A DNA stretch of 64,000 nucleotides, from the NCBI GenBank assembly GCA_046582185.1, contig JAYGEX010000025.1:62001-126000 (forward strand), in the 5' to 3' direction. Position numbers and translations under genes: made by a program. Source of the stretch: GCA-002726655 sp046582185 (GTDB lineage: Bacteria > Pseudomonadota > Gammaproteobacteria > Pseudomonadales > Azotimanducaceae). Every line of letters starts with the position of its first letter. The first letter of the stretch is position 1. Below are positions 16,987 through 26,884 of this stretch, in pieces. The notes under the pieces were generated by a model. That model worked only from the letters and a program-made list of their open reading frames with translations, ran no database searches and was not told the origin of the DNA.

Positions 16987-19563
16987 GTGCTTGAAGCTTA
17001 TAGACAACACGTCGCCGAAAGAGCAGAGATGGGAATCGATCCCCTTCCCCTATCGGCGGAACAGGTTAACGATTTGGTGGAATTATTGAAAGCACCACCA
17101 AGCGGAGAAGAGGAGTTCATCGTTGATCTGATTACCAATCGTGTTCCTGCCGGTGTTGACGACGCGGCTTATGTTAAGGCAGCTTTTCTAACGGCGGTTG
17201 CCAAGGGCGAAGCCAGCTCCAGTGTAATCGACAGGAATCACGCAACGCGATTACTCGCCACAATGCTCGGTGGCTACAATATTGAACCCTTAATCGCGCT
17301 CCTGGACGATGACGCGGTAGCAGAAACGGCTGCCGCTGGACTGACAGGCACTTTGCTGATGTTTGATGCCTTTCACGATGTTGTCGAAAAGTCCAAGGAC
17401 AACAAGTACGCAAAAGCAGTTCTCGAATCCTGGGCAAACGCCGAGTGGTTTACCAGAAAGGATAAGGTTCCCGAAAAGATCACGATGACGGTTTTCATGG
17501 TGGCAGGCGAAACCAATACTGATGACCTTTCCCCTGCAGGTGCAGCATGGAGCCGACCAGACATTCCATTGCACGCGCTTGAAATGCTAACCAATACGAT
17601 GGACAAACCTTTACAGTCAATTGATCAGCTCAAAAACAAAGGACATTCCCTGACATACGTTGGCGATGTCGTTGGTACCGGCTCATCACGTAAATCTGCA
17701 ACCAATTCAGTTCTCTGGCATATGGGTAACGACATACCCCATATTCCCAACAAGAGAGATGGTGGCGTTGTACTCGGCGCCAAGATCGCACCTATCTTCT
17801 TCAACACAATGAAAGATGCCGGTGCATTGCCCATCGAATGTGATGTTTCAAAAATGAGCATGGGCGATGTGATCTCTATCTATCCCTATGAAGGCAAGAT
17901 TACTAATGAGGAATCAGGGGAAACAATTTCCACGTTTACACTGGCAACACAAGTGCTGCTGGATGAAGTTCAGGCTGGAGGCAGAATACCATTGATTATC
18001 GGTCGCGGCTTGACTGAAAGAGCCCGTGAGGCCCTGAACCTACCGCGAAATGATGTGTTCAGAAAGCCAAAACCACCGATCGAATCCAGCAAGGGTTACA
18101 CTCTGGCACAAAAGATCGTCGGCAAGGCATCTGGCGTTGCAGGCATTCGACCAGGCACTTACTGCGAACCTAAAATTACCACCGTCGGATCACAAGATAC
18201 TACTGGCCCTATGACCCGCGACGAATTAAAGGAACTTGCCTGCCTCGGATTCTCCGCAGATCTTGTCATGCAATCATTTTGCCATACGGCAGCCTATCCA
18301 AAACCAGTGGATATCGATACGCAACACAACTTGCCAGACTTCATTCAAACAAGAGGTGGCGTTGCACTCCGGCCAGGGGACGGCATCATTCACTCCTGGT
18401 TAAATAGAATGTTACTGCCAGACACTGTTGGCACTGGCGGCGACTCGCATACGCGTTTCCCTATGGGGATCAGCTTCCCTGCTGGCTCAGGCCTTGTAGC
18501 CTTCGCCGCTGCGATTGGGGTAATGCCGCTTGATATGCCTGAATCTGTTCTGGTTCGCTTCAAAGGTGAAATGCAGCCCGGTATCACCTTACGCGACCTG
18601 GTTAACGCGATACCTTATGCAGCAATACAGAGCGGGCTGTTAACTGTTGCCAAGGAAGGCAAGAAGAATGTTTTCTCTGGTCGGATACTGGAAATTGAAG
18701 GCCTGCCGAATCTCAAGGTAGAGCAAGCATTTGAAATCAGCGATGCATCTGCAGAGCGATCTGCCGAAGGTTGCACCATTCGACTTGGCAAGGAACCAAT
18801 AATCGAATACATCACTTCCAACGTCACCCTGCTGAAGTGGATGATTGACGAAGGTTACGGTGATGCGAGGACGATAGGACGCCGTATAACAGCAATGGAA
18901 GAGTGGCTGGAAAACCCAGTGTTGATGGAGCCGGACGAAGATGCAGAGTATTTCGAAATTATCGAAATTGACCTCAACGAAATCAAGGAGCCATTACTGG
19001 CCTGCCCAAATGATCCTGACGACATCAAACCCCTCTCTGAAGTCGCTGGTGCAAAGATTGATGAAGTATTCATCGGCTCCTGCATGACAAATATTGGCCA
19101 CTTTAGAGCGGCGGCAACCATGCTTAGCAAAGCTAAAGGTATACCCACAAGATTGTGGATAGTACCGCCGACAAAAATGGACGAGCACCAACTCATGCAA
19201 GAAGGCATCTACAATATATTCGCACAAGTTGGGGCGCGAACAGAGATGCCAGGATGTTCTTTGTGTATGGGCAATCAGGCAAGAATTGCACCTAATTCTA
19301 CTTGTGTATCAACCTCGACAAGAAATTTCCCTAACAGGTTAGGCGATGGTGCAGATGTTTATCTGTCCTCTGCGGAATTAGCATCGGTTGCCAGCATCCT
19401 CGGTAAATTGCCGAGCGTTGAAGAATACATGGAATATGCAAAGGATCTGGACCCCATGTCGGAAGAAATTTATCGCTATTTGAATTTCGATCAAATTGAG
19501 TCATTCCAAAAATCGGCAGATCGGGTCACGATCCCCGTCGTCAATATAGTGGAAGCCCAATAG
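16987..19563 (+). CDS. acnB: Aconitate hydratase B
   Basis: AcnB isomerises citrate and isocitrate in the TCA cycle using a [4Fe-4S] cluster. The protein of 858 residues begins at a GTG (16987) with GAGGAA about 6 bases upstream. The AcnB order is visible: an N-terminal HEAT-like domain, the swivel domain (DDLSPAGAAW region, GTGSSRKSA), then the catalytic domains with GGDSHTRFP. The cluster cysteines include one in GSCMTNIG and the C-x-x-C pair of GCSLCMGNQ. Length is close to E. coli (865). It works with citrate synthase at 53174. Confidence 0.97.
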   Translation: MLEAYRQHVAERAEMGIDPLPLSAEQVNDLVELLKAPPSGEEEFIVDLITNRVPAGVDDAAYVKAAFLTAVAKGEASSSVIDRNHATRLLATMLGGYNIEPLIALLDDDAVAETAAAGLTGTLLMFDAFHDVVEKSKDNKYAKAVLESWANAEWFTRKDKVPEKITMTVFMVAGETNTDDLSPAGAAWSRPDIPLHALEMLTNTMDKPLQSIDQLKNKGHSLTYVGDVVGTGSSRKSATNSVLWHMGNDIPHIPNKRDGGVVLGAKIAPIFFNTMKDAGALPIECDVSKMSMGDVISIYPYEGKITNEESGETISTFTLATQVLLDEVQAGGRIPLIIGRGLTERAREALNLPRNDVFRKPKPPIESSKGYTLAQKIVGKASGVAGIRPGTYCEPKITTVGSQDTTGPMTRDELKELACLGFSADLVMQSFCHTAAYPKPVDIDTQHNLPDFIQTRGGVALRPGDGIIHSWLNRMLLPDTVGTGGDSHTRFPMGISFPAGSGLVAFAAAIGVMPLDMPESVLVRFKGEMQPGITLRDLVNAIPYAAIQSGLLTVAKEGKKNVFSGRILEIEGLPNLKVEQAFEISDASAERSAEGCTIRLGKEPIIEYITSNVTLLKWMIDEGYGDARTIGRRITAMEEWLENPVLMEPDEDAEYFEIIEIDLNEIKEPLLACPNDPDDIKPLSEVAGAKIDEVFIGSCMTNIGHFRAAATMLSKAKGIPTRLWIVPPTKMDEHQLMQEGIYNIFAQVGARTEMPGCSLCMGNQARIAPNSTCVSTSTRNFPNRLGDGADVYLSSAELASVASILGKLPSVEEYMEYAKDLDPMSEEIYRYLNFDQIESFQKSADRVTIPVVNIVEAQ

Positions 19564-19580
19564 AGCTTAAAAACAATCCG

Positions 19581-20039
19581 TCACCACTGGTCCTTATCCG
19601 AGGGCGGTTTTACCCATTCAGATGGTGACGGTTTGTAGGCCTTCTCTTTCCTGGCCGGACGAGCTGCCTCCGGCACCGCTTCCGGATTCAGGCGCGCGCA
19701 GGCAGTCAATGATTCATCGCAGCACATCCCAAGGCCCATTCCTTCGGGGTCAGTAAAACACTTGAGTTCAACGCCGAATCCAATCCGCTTCTCTATGGAA
19801 CCTCTGAGAAACTCTGGAGAAACGCAATAGAAGAAGCCCCTCTTCGGACGTTTTAGCGTTGCCTTAAGTGGCAGCATTGCCCGCTTTACATCCGACCATC
19901 GACTGGTGATTACATTCACCACAGAGTGACACGAAGCACCTTGACCACCCGTTACAGATATTTCAGCCAAGGTCATCGAGCTATAGACCAGACTACAGGA
20001 AATAAGCAGTCCGCTAAAAAACAGGTGGTTTCTGATCAC
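19581..20039 (-). CDS. Exported protein of unknown function, Cys-rich
   Basis: A 152-residue protein from a GTG start with a strong GGAGG site. The N-terminus has a hydrophobic signal segment (about residues 5-25). The mature part has five or so cysteines (SCHSV, FYCVS, LKCFT, MCCDES, TACAR), suggesting disulfide bonds in the periplasm, and a Pro/Lys-rich tail. I do not recognise the family. It ends only 17 bases from the convergent acnB. The preceding gene on the strand is the broken moxR/tgpA remnant. Confidence 0.6.
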   Translation of the reverse strand: MIRNHLFFSGLLISCSLVYSSMTLAEISVTGGQGASCHSVVNVITSRWSDVKRAMLPLKATLKRPKRGFFYCVSPEFLRGSIEKRIGFGVELKCFTDPEGMGLGMCCDESLTACARLNPEAVPEAARPARKEKAYKPSPSEWVKPPSDKDQW

Positions 20040-20059
20040 TGAACCTCCAGAAGATAATG

Positions 20060-20769
20060 TTAAACATTCACAGTAAATGCCTTTAGCCTGAAGGCCCGAA
20101 TGGCACGTCGCAGCTTATCACTTCTGTTCAGCTGTTCTTGCATATAGTTCATTTCCACGTAGGCATCGATCACAATCTTCATTGAAGCCGCAAATTCCGG
20201 ACCCTGACGGGAATATTGAACAAGGCGCTGAATGTAATCCAGCAATGCCTCGCAAACTTTCACCTGTTGCGCAGATTCCTGATATTCCTCTAACTGTCGA
20301 ACATCCATAGTTGAGCTTAGCCTGTCCAGCAGCGCCCTTCTATCCTCACCTTTAAGTAACTCCTCTTCTGCCGCGGCATCAGGATATCCCAGTTCGATTC
20401 GCATCAGGAATCTGTCCAGTTGGGACTCTGACAGCGGAAACGTGCCCGCCTGGGTATTGGGATTTTGTGTCGCTATCACAAAGAACGGCGTTGGCAGCGG
20501 CCGGGTATTACCGTCGATCGTCACCTGACGTTCTTCCATTGCTTCCAGCAAAGCGCTCTGACTCTTGGGCGTTGTGCGGTTTATTTCATCTGCCAGCACC
20601 AACTGGCTAAATATAGGGCCGGGATGAAACTGGAACTCTCCTGAATCCTTGTTGAATATGGATACGCCCAGGACATCCGCAGGCAGCTTAGCGCCAATTT
20701 GATCTGGTGCTGCTTACCCAGCAGCACCGTTCCAATTTGTTCTATGGTTGTATCAATTACATCTAGCAT
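20060..20769 (-). pseudogene. Collapsed moxR...tgpA remnant
   Basis: The frame from 20769 begins like a MoxR AAA ATPase (LDVIDTTIEQIGTVLLGKQ). At about 20688 it jumps, with a frame change, to the PADVLGVSIFNKDSGEFQFH region. The Walker A segment and about 60 residues are therefore missing. Walker B (LVLADEINR) and sensor motifs (ATQNPNTQAGTFPLSESQLD) remain. At about 20190 the MoxR sequence stops after YSRQGPEF and continues as VIDAYVEMNYM...LRRAIRAFR. That segment resembles the C-terminus of the DUF3488/transglutaminase protein usually found two genes downstream of moxR. Two deletions thus appear to have fused the ends of a moxR-DUF58-tgpA operon. The tgpA assignment is less certain. Confidence 0.72.
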
Positions 20770-20805
20770 GAATAATTCGAACCCTAAGCTTTTCCTTGAT
20801 TAGTC

Positions 20806-22317
20806 TTAGCCCTGATTATGAAGCTCGATCACTTCACCGCCCTCTGGGTCTCTAGTCGTTTTCGCTTCATCGCTACGCAAAGATTCAATCCTTGAGAGGT
20901 ACTCCTTATCCACGCTTCCGGTGACATAGTCAGCATCAAAGACAGAGGTATCAAAGCGATCAATTTTCAGATTGATGCCACTGGCACAATCGACAAGATC
21001 TTCAAGCTCCTGATAAATCAAGCCATCAACACCAATGTACTGGGATATTTGTTCTACAGTTTGATTGTTCGCCACAAACTCATCCACCGCGGGCATATCG
21101 ATCCCATAAACATTTGGATAACGAACTGGCGGCGATGCGCAGGCGAGGTAAACCTTTTTCGCTCCGGCATCTCTCACCATCTGAACGATCTGCTTCGAGG
21201 TCGTCCCCCTTACGATTGAATCATCCACAAGCAGCACATTCTTGCCGCGAAACTCCAATTCAACCGTGTTAAATTTACGTCTAACAGATTTCATCCTCTC
21301 CTGCTGATCCGGCATAATAAAAGTGCGGCCGATATAGCGGTTCTTAACGAGCCCTTCCCGATACTTAACACCCAAACGGTAAGCCATCGGAAGCGCCGCG
21401 GTGCAGCTAGTATCCGGCACGGGTATAACAACATCAATATCATGATCCGGCCATTCACGAAGTATCTTATCCGCCAGCTTCTCGCCCATTTTGAGCCGCG
21501 CCTTGTAAACAGAAATGCCGTCAATGGTTGAATCAGGTCGTGCAAGGTAGACATGTTCGAAGATGCAAGGGCTATACACCGTCTTCTGCGAACATTGTTT
21601 GCGATGCACTTTGCCGTTGGATTCGATATACACGGCCTCACCGGGCAAAATGTCAGCAATGATGTCGAAGCCAAGTACGCTCAACGCGACACTTTCCGAG
21701 GCGATCATATATTCCGTGCCTCGCGATGATTCACGTTTGCCATAGATAACAGGCCGAATGCCAAATGGATCTCTAAACCCTACGATGCCGTAACCAGTAA
21801 TCAGGGCTACAACGGCATAGGCGCCATTTGCGCGTTCATGAACCTTGGACACTGCCTCAAATATGTCCTCTGCACTTGGCCGCAAGCCTGACACCTGTTG
21901 AAGCTCATGGGCAAAAACATTAAGCAGAACTTCGGTATCAGAGCTGGTATTGATATGTCGACGATCGGAACGGAAAAGGTCTTCGTTAAGCTCCCCGTCG
22001 TTAGTCAGGTTGCCATTGTGGGCGAGACAGATACCAAAGGGTGAATTCACATACATGGGCTGCGCTTCTGCAGAACTTGACGTACCCGCTGTAGGATATC
22101 TGACATGGGCAATCCCCATATTTCCAAGCAAACCATCCATGTGGACTTGACGAAAGACATCCTTAACCAGGCCGTTCTGTTTTCGCAGATGCAACCTGTC
22201 GCCTTCACAGGTAACAATTCCTGCAGCATCCTGGCCACGATGCTGCAAAACAATAAGGGCATCATAAAGATCATAATTGACGTTTTTCGTTCCCACCATA
22301 CCAACTATGCCGCACAT
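20806..22317 (-). CDS. purF: Amidophosphoribosyltransferase
   Basis: PurF makes 5-phosphoribosylamine from PRPP and glutamine, the first committed step of purine synthesis. The protein has 503 residues. The N-terminal Cys2 nucleophile (MCGIVGMVG) needs no propeptide beyond Met. Glutaminase residues RYPTAG and AHNGNLTN follow, then the phosphoribosyltransferase PRPP loop VLLVDDSIVRGTT. It follows cvpA by 3 bases, the classic cvpA-purF pair at the end of the operon. Confidence 0.97.
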   Translation of the reverse strand: MCGIVGMVGTKNVNYDLYDALIVLQHRGQDAAGIVTCEGDRLHLRKQNGLVKDVFRQVHMDGLLGNMGIAHVRYPTAGTSSSAEAQPMYVNSPFGICLAHNGNLTNDGELNEDLFRSDRRHINTSSDTEVLLNVFAHELQQVSGLRPSAEDIFEAVSKVHERANGAYAVVALITGYGIVGFRDPFGIRPVIYGKRESSRGTEYMIASESVALSVLGFDIIADILPGEAVYIESNGKVHRKQCSQKTVYSPCIFEHVYLARPDSTIDGISVYKARLKMGEKLADKILREWPDHDIDVVIPVPDTSCTAALPMAYRLGVKYREGLVKNRYIGRTFIMPDQQERMKSVRRKFNTVELEFRGKNVLLVDDSIVRGTTSKQIVQMVRDAGAKKVYLACASPPVRYPNVYGIDMPAVDEFVANNQTVEQISQYIGVDGLIYQELEDLVDCASGINLKIDRFDTSVFDADYVTGSVDKEYLSRIESLRSDEAKTTRDPEGGEVIELHNQG

Positions 22318-22320
22318 TTT

Positions 22321-22836
22321 TTATGACTCCATGCTAACTGATTCTAAGAGTTCCCCACCTTGCTCCCACAAGACTGGACCAAGCCATTCGACCAATGAAA
22401 CGAAATGCGGGATGAGTCTGGAATCCTTCCACCAGGACTGACTTTCGATATCTGCAAGATAATGGAAACCGGCGACCAGCAGCAAAATTACGATGAGTCC
22501 GCGCCCAAAGCCAAACAGGATTCCAAGAAATTTATCTGTCGCGCCAAGACCGCTTAAGCGAATCAGCTCACCCACCAGCCGATTGATAAGGCCACCAACA
22601 ATGAGAGTACCAAAGACAAGAATAACATAAGCAGCACCCAACCTTAGTGATGGTTCATCAATATAGGGAACCAGCAGCGTTGAAACTTGTGTCGCGAATA
22701 ATCTGGAAACAATCATCGCAGCCAGCCACGTGGCGAGCGACAGCGCCTCCGTAACAAAGCCCCGAACCATTCCTATCAACGAAGACAAGATCAGTACGGT
22801 GAAGATAATCCAATCAACTAATTCAAAACCCATCAT
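22321..22836 (-). CDS. cvpA: CvpA family inner-membrane protein
   Basis: A 171-residue membrane protein with about four transmembrane segments (VDWIIFTVLILSSLIG, ALSLATWLAAMIVS, AAYVILVFGTLIVGG, GLIVILLLVAGF). The family is needed for colicin V production in E. coli and affects envelope homeostasis; the molecular role is unclear. It lies between dedD and purF with a 3-base gap to purF, the conserved order. Confidence 0.93.
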   Translation of the reverse strand: MMGFELVDWIIFTVLILSSLIGMVRGFVTEALSLATWLAAMIVSRLFATQVSTLLVPYIDEPSLRLGAAYVILVFGTLIVGGLINRLVGELIRLSGLGATDKFLGILFGFGRGLIVILLLVAGFHYLADIESQSWWKDSRLIPHFVSLVEWLGPVLWEQGGELLESVSMES

Positions 22837-22854
22837 CAGTTTATTTCCAGTTGA

Positions 22855-23406
22855 TTATCCACCAATTTGCCCGGCATCATCTTCTATTCGATAGCGTACC
22901 ACCCGCCCTTCGAGGCTATAGGCACCCTTGATCTTTGCGGCAATGTCTTTCAGACCACTCTTCTTCAACATCGGGCCAACCAGTACTCGCCAGGTTTCTC
23001 CTTCGCCTGTTCTCGAGTACAAAATGTAAGCGTGATATTCCGCTTCTCTCAATTTCGCACGCAGGCGTGTGGCATTTTCCTGAGTCTCGAAGCTGCCCAG
23101 TTGCAGGCTCCAGCTCACCGGCAGATCATTCTTATCCAGTGTAAACCCCGTCTCGCCTTCATAGGTATCTTCATCAACTTGTTCGCTGGGTAGTTGAATG
23201 GCGCTGGCTTGCTCCATTCGCTCCATTTTGAGTTTCAGATCCTTTACAGAAATCCTGGTCATTTTAATATCGGGGGCTTCGGGAATATGAGCAACCATTC
23301 GCTCACGTTTTTCGGCGGAGCCATCCAGAAGAATAGGCAAGATGATAATAGCGAGTGTCGTCAGGACAAAGGCACCAACCAATCTCTGTTTCAATCTTGC
23401 TTCCAA
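22855..23406 (-). CDS. dedD: SPOR-domain protein DedD
   Basis: A bitopic cell-division protein. A short cytoplasmic start MEARLKQRLVGAF leads into one membrane helix (about 9-28). A linker and a C-terminal SPOR domain follow (from about 100: WSLQLGSFETQENATRLRAK and WRVLVGPML), which binds denuded septal peptidoglycan. The 183 residues are slightly shorter than E. coli DedD. It follows folC and precedes cvpA, the usual order. Confidence 0.9.
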   Translation of the reverse strand: MEARLKQRLVGAFVLTTLAIIILPILLDGSAEKRERMVAHIPEAPDIKMTRISVKDLKLKMERMEQASAIQLPSEQVDEDTYEGETGFTLDKNDLPVSWSLQLGSFETQENATRLRAKLREAEYHAYILYSRTGEGETWRVLVGPMLKKSGLKDIAAKIKGAYSLEGRVVRYRIEDDAGQIGG

Positions 23407-23503
23407 TATGAATAACCGTCTTTGAATGTTAAGTTCGAACGTAAAGTCTGAATATTGAGTCTTAAAATGGTTGAGACAATAAAAGTCGTACTAGTGATCC
23501 GTA

Positions 23504-24784
23504 CTAATAATCAACGTTACCAGTAATTTTTAATACCTCTGCCACAATCGGAAAAGAGCCAAATACCAATACCAGGTCATCTTCCTTTGCCGCAGCAAAA
23601 GCACTATCACAACCAATTCTCACTTTATCATAAGTGTCTGCGCGAGACCCAGCTTCAGTGGACAAGGCATCCCTTAATTCTTCGGCGGAGGCCGCTCGGG
23701 GATCACTCATTTCGCACAGATACCAGCGATCAATTTGCGCATCAAGAATCGCAAATACCGAGGCGATATCTTTATCCCCATACATTCCCACAATCGCATG
23801 AATACGTCCCGGACCTTTTTTGGCGGCGAGACGATCTCGTAGATAGTCCCGTAGATAGTCCTGCAGATAGGAAGCAGCATTCGGATTGTGTGCCACATCC
23901 AGCAGCAGTGAATGTTTGAAACCCTGTAGCCACTGCATTCTGCCAGGCAAACGTGTGGATTCAATGACAGTCGTTAACGCTTCCTGGTTTATCTCGTACC
24001 CTGCACAACTAAAAGCCTGCAGCGCAGCGGCGGCACTTGCAGCTGGCAGATGACCATTGCCGGTTAAGGCAAGACGACACTTCTCGCCGTCACTTTCCGT
24101 GTACCATGCTTGCTCTGCGGCCAAGCCAAAGTCCTGGCCCAGTAACATCAACTGACTCTGCTTCTCTGTTGCGCATTCATAAATAGAATCTGGTGGAGAC
24201 GGGTCCGCAACGATGCAATGTTTACCACCGCGCATCACGCCAGCTTTCTCTACGGCGATCTTCGACAAGGAATCACCCAGCCACGACTCATGATCCATCG
24301 CTATCTGAGTGATAACACTTACATCCGGCTCGACGATATTCATTGCATCCAGGCGACCGCCGAGACCGATTTCAAGAATTGCGACATCCACTTTACTGCG
24401 CTTAAATACCACCAAGGCTGCCAATGCCGAAAATTCAAAGTAACTTAGAGATATATCGCCGCGGGCATCATCAATGGATTCGAACGCAGCGACAATTTCG
24501 ACATCTGATGCCACGTCCCCATCAATGACTATTCGTTCATTAAATATCGATAGATGCGGCGACGTTGTTTTCCCCGCTCTTAGTCCACGCGTTTGACACA
24601 GCGCTGCCAGGTATTCACAACATGACCCTTTGCCATTGGTTCCAGCGATCAAAAAAGTTAAGGGTGCCGGCTTGATGACGTCCAGTCGCCGTCCGACTTC
24701 GCCAACTCGCTCAAGACCGAGATCCCACTTCAGCGGGTGCAGGTTCTCTATATGAGTCAGCCATTCAGGAAGGTTCATCGGCAT
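23504..24784 (-). CDS. folC: Bifunctional dihydrofolate synthase/folylpolyglutamate synthase
   Basis: FolC adds L-glutamate to dihydropteroate and to reduced folates. The 426-residue protein has the ATP loop GTNGKGS at about residue 50, TSPHL, the Mur-ligase type Glu in ILEIGLGGRLDA, the DHE motif (QIAMDHESWLG), and the C-terminal segment LLDVAHNPNA. A local duplication gives LQDYLRDYLRDRLA at about 325, encoded by a short 12-base tandem repeat. It lies directly after trpA; accD, which often sits here, is missing. Confidence 0.95.
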   Translation of the reverse strand: MPMNLPEWLTHIENLHPLKWDLGLERVGEVGRRLDVIKPAPLTFLIAGTNGKGSCCEYLAALCQTRGLRAGKTTSPHLSIFNERIVIDGDVASDVEIVAAFESIDDARGDISLSYFEFSALAALVVFKRSKVDVAILEIGLGGRLDAMNIVEPDVSVITQIAMDHESWLGDSLSKIAVEKAGVMRGGKHCIVADPSPPDSIYECATEKQSQLMLLGQDFGLAAEQAWYTESDGEKCRLALTGNGHLPAASAAAALQAFSCAGYEINQEALTTVIESTRLPGRMQWLQGFKHSLLLDVAHNPNAASYLQDYLRDYLRDRLAAKKGPGRIHAIVGMYGDKDIASVFAILDAQIDRWYLCEMSDPRAASAEELRDALSTEAGSRADTYDKVRIGCDSAFAAAKEDDLVLVFGSFPIVAEVLKITGNVDY

Positions 24785-24801
24785 AAGAACTGGATCATAT
24801 G

Positions 24802-25614
24802 TTACGAGGCAATGCTATCGATGCCCGTTCGCATCCCAGACATTAGATCGCTCACCTTTTGGATGCCAATCGCTGGGTTATCACAATGATCGGCCATTAA
24901 TTTGACGATTGCACTTCCTACAACAACACCATCTGCCACTTCGGCAACCTGGGTCGCAATCTCGGCGTTGCTTATTCCAAATCCAACCATAACCGGCAGA
25001 GAACTGATATTTCTAAATCTGGCGAGCTTTGTCCGGACATCTTTAATATCCAGCGTCAACGAACCTGTAGTACCTTTAAGGGAAACATAATAAACAAAGC
25101 CCCGACTCCGGGAGCAAACAAACGCTGCCCGCTCATCTGTTGTTGTCGGTGCCAACAAATAAACGGAATCAATATCGTTAGCCTCAAGTGCCGTGCTTAA
25201 TCCTCCGGATTCTTCTGGTGGAAGATTCACAATAATAGTGCCATCAACACCAGCAGCTGATGCAGCTCTGGCGAATATTTCATAACCCATTTTTTCTATT
25301 GGGTTTAGATACCCCATTAATATAATAGGCGTCGTATTGTCAGCGACGCGAAATTCGGCGACCATGGCAAGAGTATCCACTAGGGAAGTATTTCCTTGCA
25401 GCGCACGCTCATGTGCGAGCTGAATCACAGGCCCTTCTGCCTCTGGATCTGAAAATGGTACGCCCATTTCAATCACATCAACGCCGGACGCCACAAGAGA
25501 ATGCATCAATTTGATGGTCGTTTCTCTTTCCGGATCGCCTGCCACCAGATAAGCAATTAGGCTCTTTCTATTAGCCGCCGCAGACTCATTTATTCGCGTA
25601 GTTAACCTACTCAC
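24802..25614 (-). CDS. trpA: Tryptophan synthase alpha chain
   Basis: TrpA cleaves indole-3-glycerol phosphate to indole and glyceraldehyde phosphate and passes indole to TrpB. The start chosen is the GTG at 25614 with AGGAAC 8 bases upstream, 13 bases after the trpB stop; it gives 270 residues starting like other TrpA (SRLTTR). A start 12 codons upstream would overlap trpB. The catalytic Glu is in VIEMGVPFSDP and the Asp in the LMGYLNP/VDGTIIVN region. The phosphate loop GFGISNAE is visible. Confidence 0.95.
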   Translation of the reverse strand: MSRLTTRINESAAANRKSLIAYLVAGDPERETTIKLMHSLVASGVDVIEMGVPFSDPEAEGPVIQLAHERALQGNTSLVDTLAMVAEFRVADNTTPIILMGYLNPIEKMGYEIFARAASAAGVDGTIIVNLPPEESGGLSTALEANDIDSVYLLAPTTTDERAAFVCSRSRGFVYYVSLKGTTGSLTLDIKDVRTKLARFRNISSLPVMVGFGISNAEIATQVAEVADGVVVGSAIVKLMADHCDNPAIGIQKVSDLMSGMRTGIDSIAS

Positions 25615-25627
25615 TCGTATCTGTTCC

Positions 25628-26884
25628 TTATGTAATCGTAATACCGTCAATCCTGGCCATGGTCGGGATATCTTTGTCGCCGCGACCAGACAGGTTAATC
25701 ACTATCGTTTGTCCCTTATCCATCGTCGCCGCCAGTTCCAGACCGTAAGCGATTGCATGGGATGATTCGAGCGCAGGCAATATACCTTCCAGGAGATTTA
25801 AGCGCCTGAATGCATCCAGTGCCTGCACATCCGTAACCGCGACATATTCTGCTCGTTTGATATCCATCAGCCAAGCATGTTCAGGACCAACACCTGGATA
25901 ATCCAGCCCCGCCGATATGGAGTGGGTATCGATTATTTGACCATTTTCATCCTGCATCAGGTAGGTGCGATTACCATGGAGAACGCCAACCTCGCCTGCA
26001 GTCAAAGGCGCTGCATGTTCACCAGTTTTCAGGCCCAATCCAGCAGCTTCAACGCCAACCAGTCGAACCGATTTATCTTCCAGGAAAGGATAAAATAACC
26101 CCATTGCATTGGAACCACCACCCACGCAAGCAACCAGAACATCGGGAAGACCACCGTGCATGGATTCAAACTGGGCTTTCGTTTCCTCGCCAATAACGGA
26201 TTGAAAATCCCTGACCAACTTAGGGTAAGGATGAGGCCCTGCAACCGTGCCGATAATATAATGCGTATTATCGATATTGCTTACCCAATCCCGCATGGCT
26301 TCGCTCAACGCATCCTTTAAGGTGCGAGAACCAGATCTGACAGGGATGACCTCCGCGCCCAATAACTTCATGCGATAGACGTTCAGACTTTGACGTTCAA
26401 TATCATCGATGCCCATATAGACATGACATTCAAGGCCAAACCTTGCTGCGACAGTCGCCGATGCAACGCCATGCTGGCCTGCACCGGTCTCTGCGATAAT
26501 TCTTGGCTTACCCATGTACTTCGCCAGTAAGGCCTGGCCAATACAGTTATTGATCTTGTGTGCACCGGTGTGATTTAAATCCTCCCGCTTAAGGAATATT
26601 TTTGCGCCACCCGCGTAATCTGTAAGACGTTCAGCAAAGTACAACGGCGAAGCACGACCGACATAATGCTCCAAGTCGCTGTGCAGCTCTGCCTGAAATT
26701 GCGGGTCATGACGAAGCCTCTCGTATTCAGTTTCCAACTCTGCCAGTGCTTGCATGAGAATTTCAGAGACAAACCTTCCGCCATAAATTCCAAAGTGACC
26801 CTCATCATCCGGAAAAGAGAACAGGTGTTCATTTTCCCCCTGGGTTGAAGCCTGGGGTTGATCGTCCAAATTCTTTTCAGTCAT
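25628..26884 (-). CDS. trpB: Tryptophan synthase beta chain
   Basis: TrpB is a PLP enzyme that condenses indole with serine. Of 418 residues, the first 25 or so form a polar N-terminal extension. GRFVSE, KREDLNHTGAHKIN (PLP Lys), GAGQHGVA and CVGGGSNAMG (PLP phosphate-binding loop) are all present. The C-terminal SGRGDKD motif holds the Ser that contacts the PLP ring nitrogen. Its start overlaps the trpF stop by ATGA, so the two are translationally coupled. Confidence 0.97.
   Translation of the reverse strand: MTEKNLDDQPQASTQGENEHLFSFPDDEGHFGIYGGRFVSEILMQALAELETEYERLRHDPQFQAELHSDLEHYVGRASPLYFAERLTDYAGGAKIFLKREDLNHTGAHKINNCIGQALLAKYMGKPRIIAETGAGQHGVASATVAARFGLECHVYMGIDDIERQSLNVYRMKLLGAEVIPVRSGSRTLKDALSEAMRDWVSNIDNTHYIIGTVAGPHPYPKLVRDFQSVIGEETKAQFESMHGGLPDVLVACVGGGSNAMGLFYPFLEDKSVRLVGVEAAGLGLKTGEHAAPLTAGEVGVLHGNRTYLMQDENGQIIDTHSISAGLDYPGVGPEHAWLMDIKRAEYVAVTDVQALDAFRRLNLLEGILPALESSHAIAYGLELAATMDKGQTIVINLSGRGDKDIPTMARIDGITIT

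Noticed and set aside
20060..20602. A stand-alone small AAA ATPase gene
   Set aside because: It starts in the middle of a MoxR domain, has no Walker A, and its end does not resemble MoxR; it is better read as part of a remnant.
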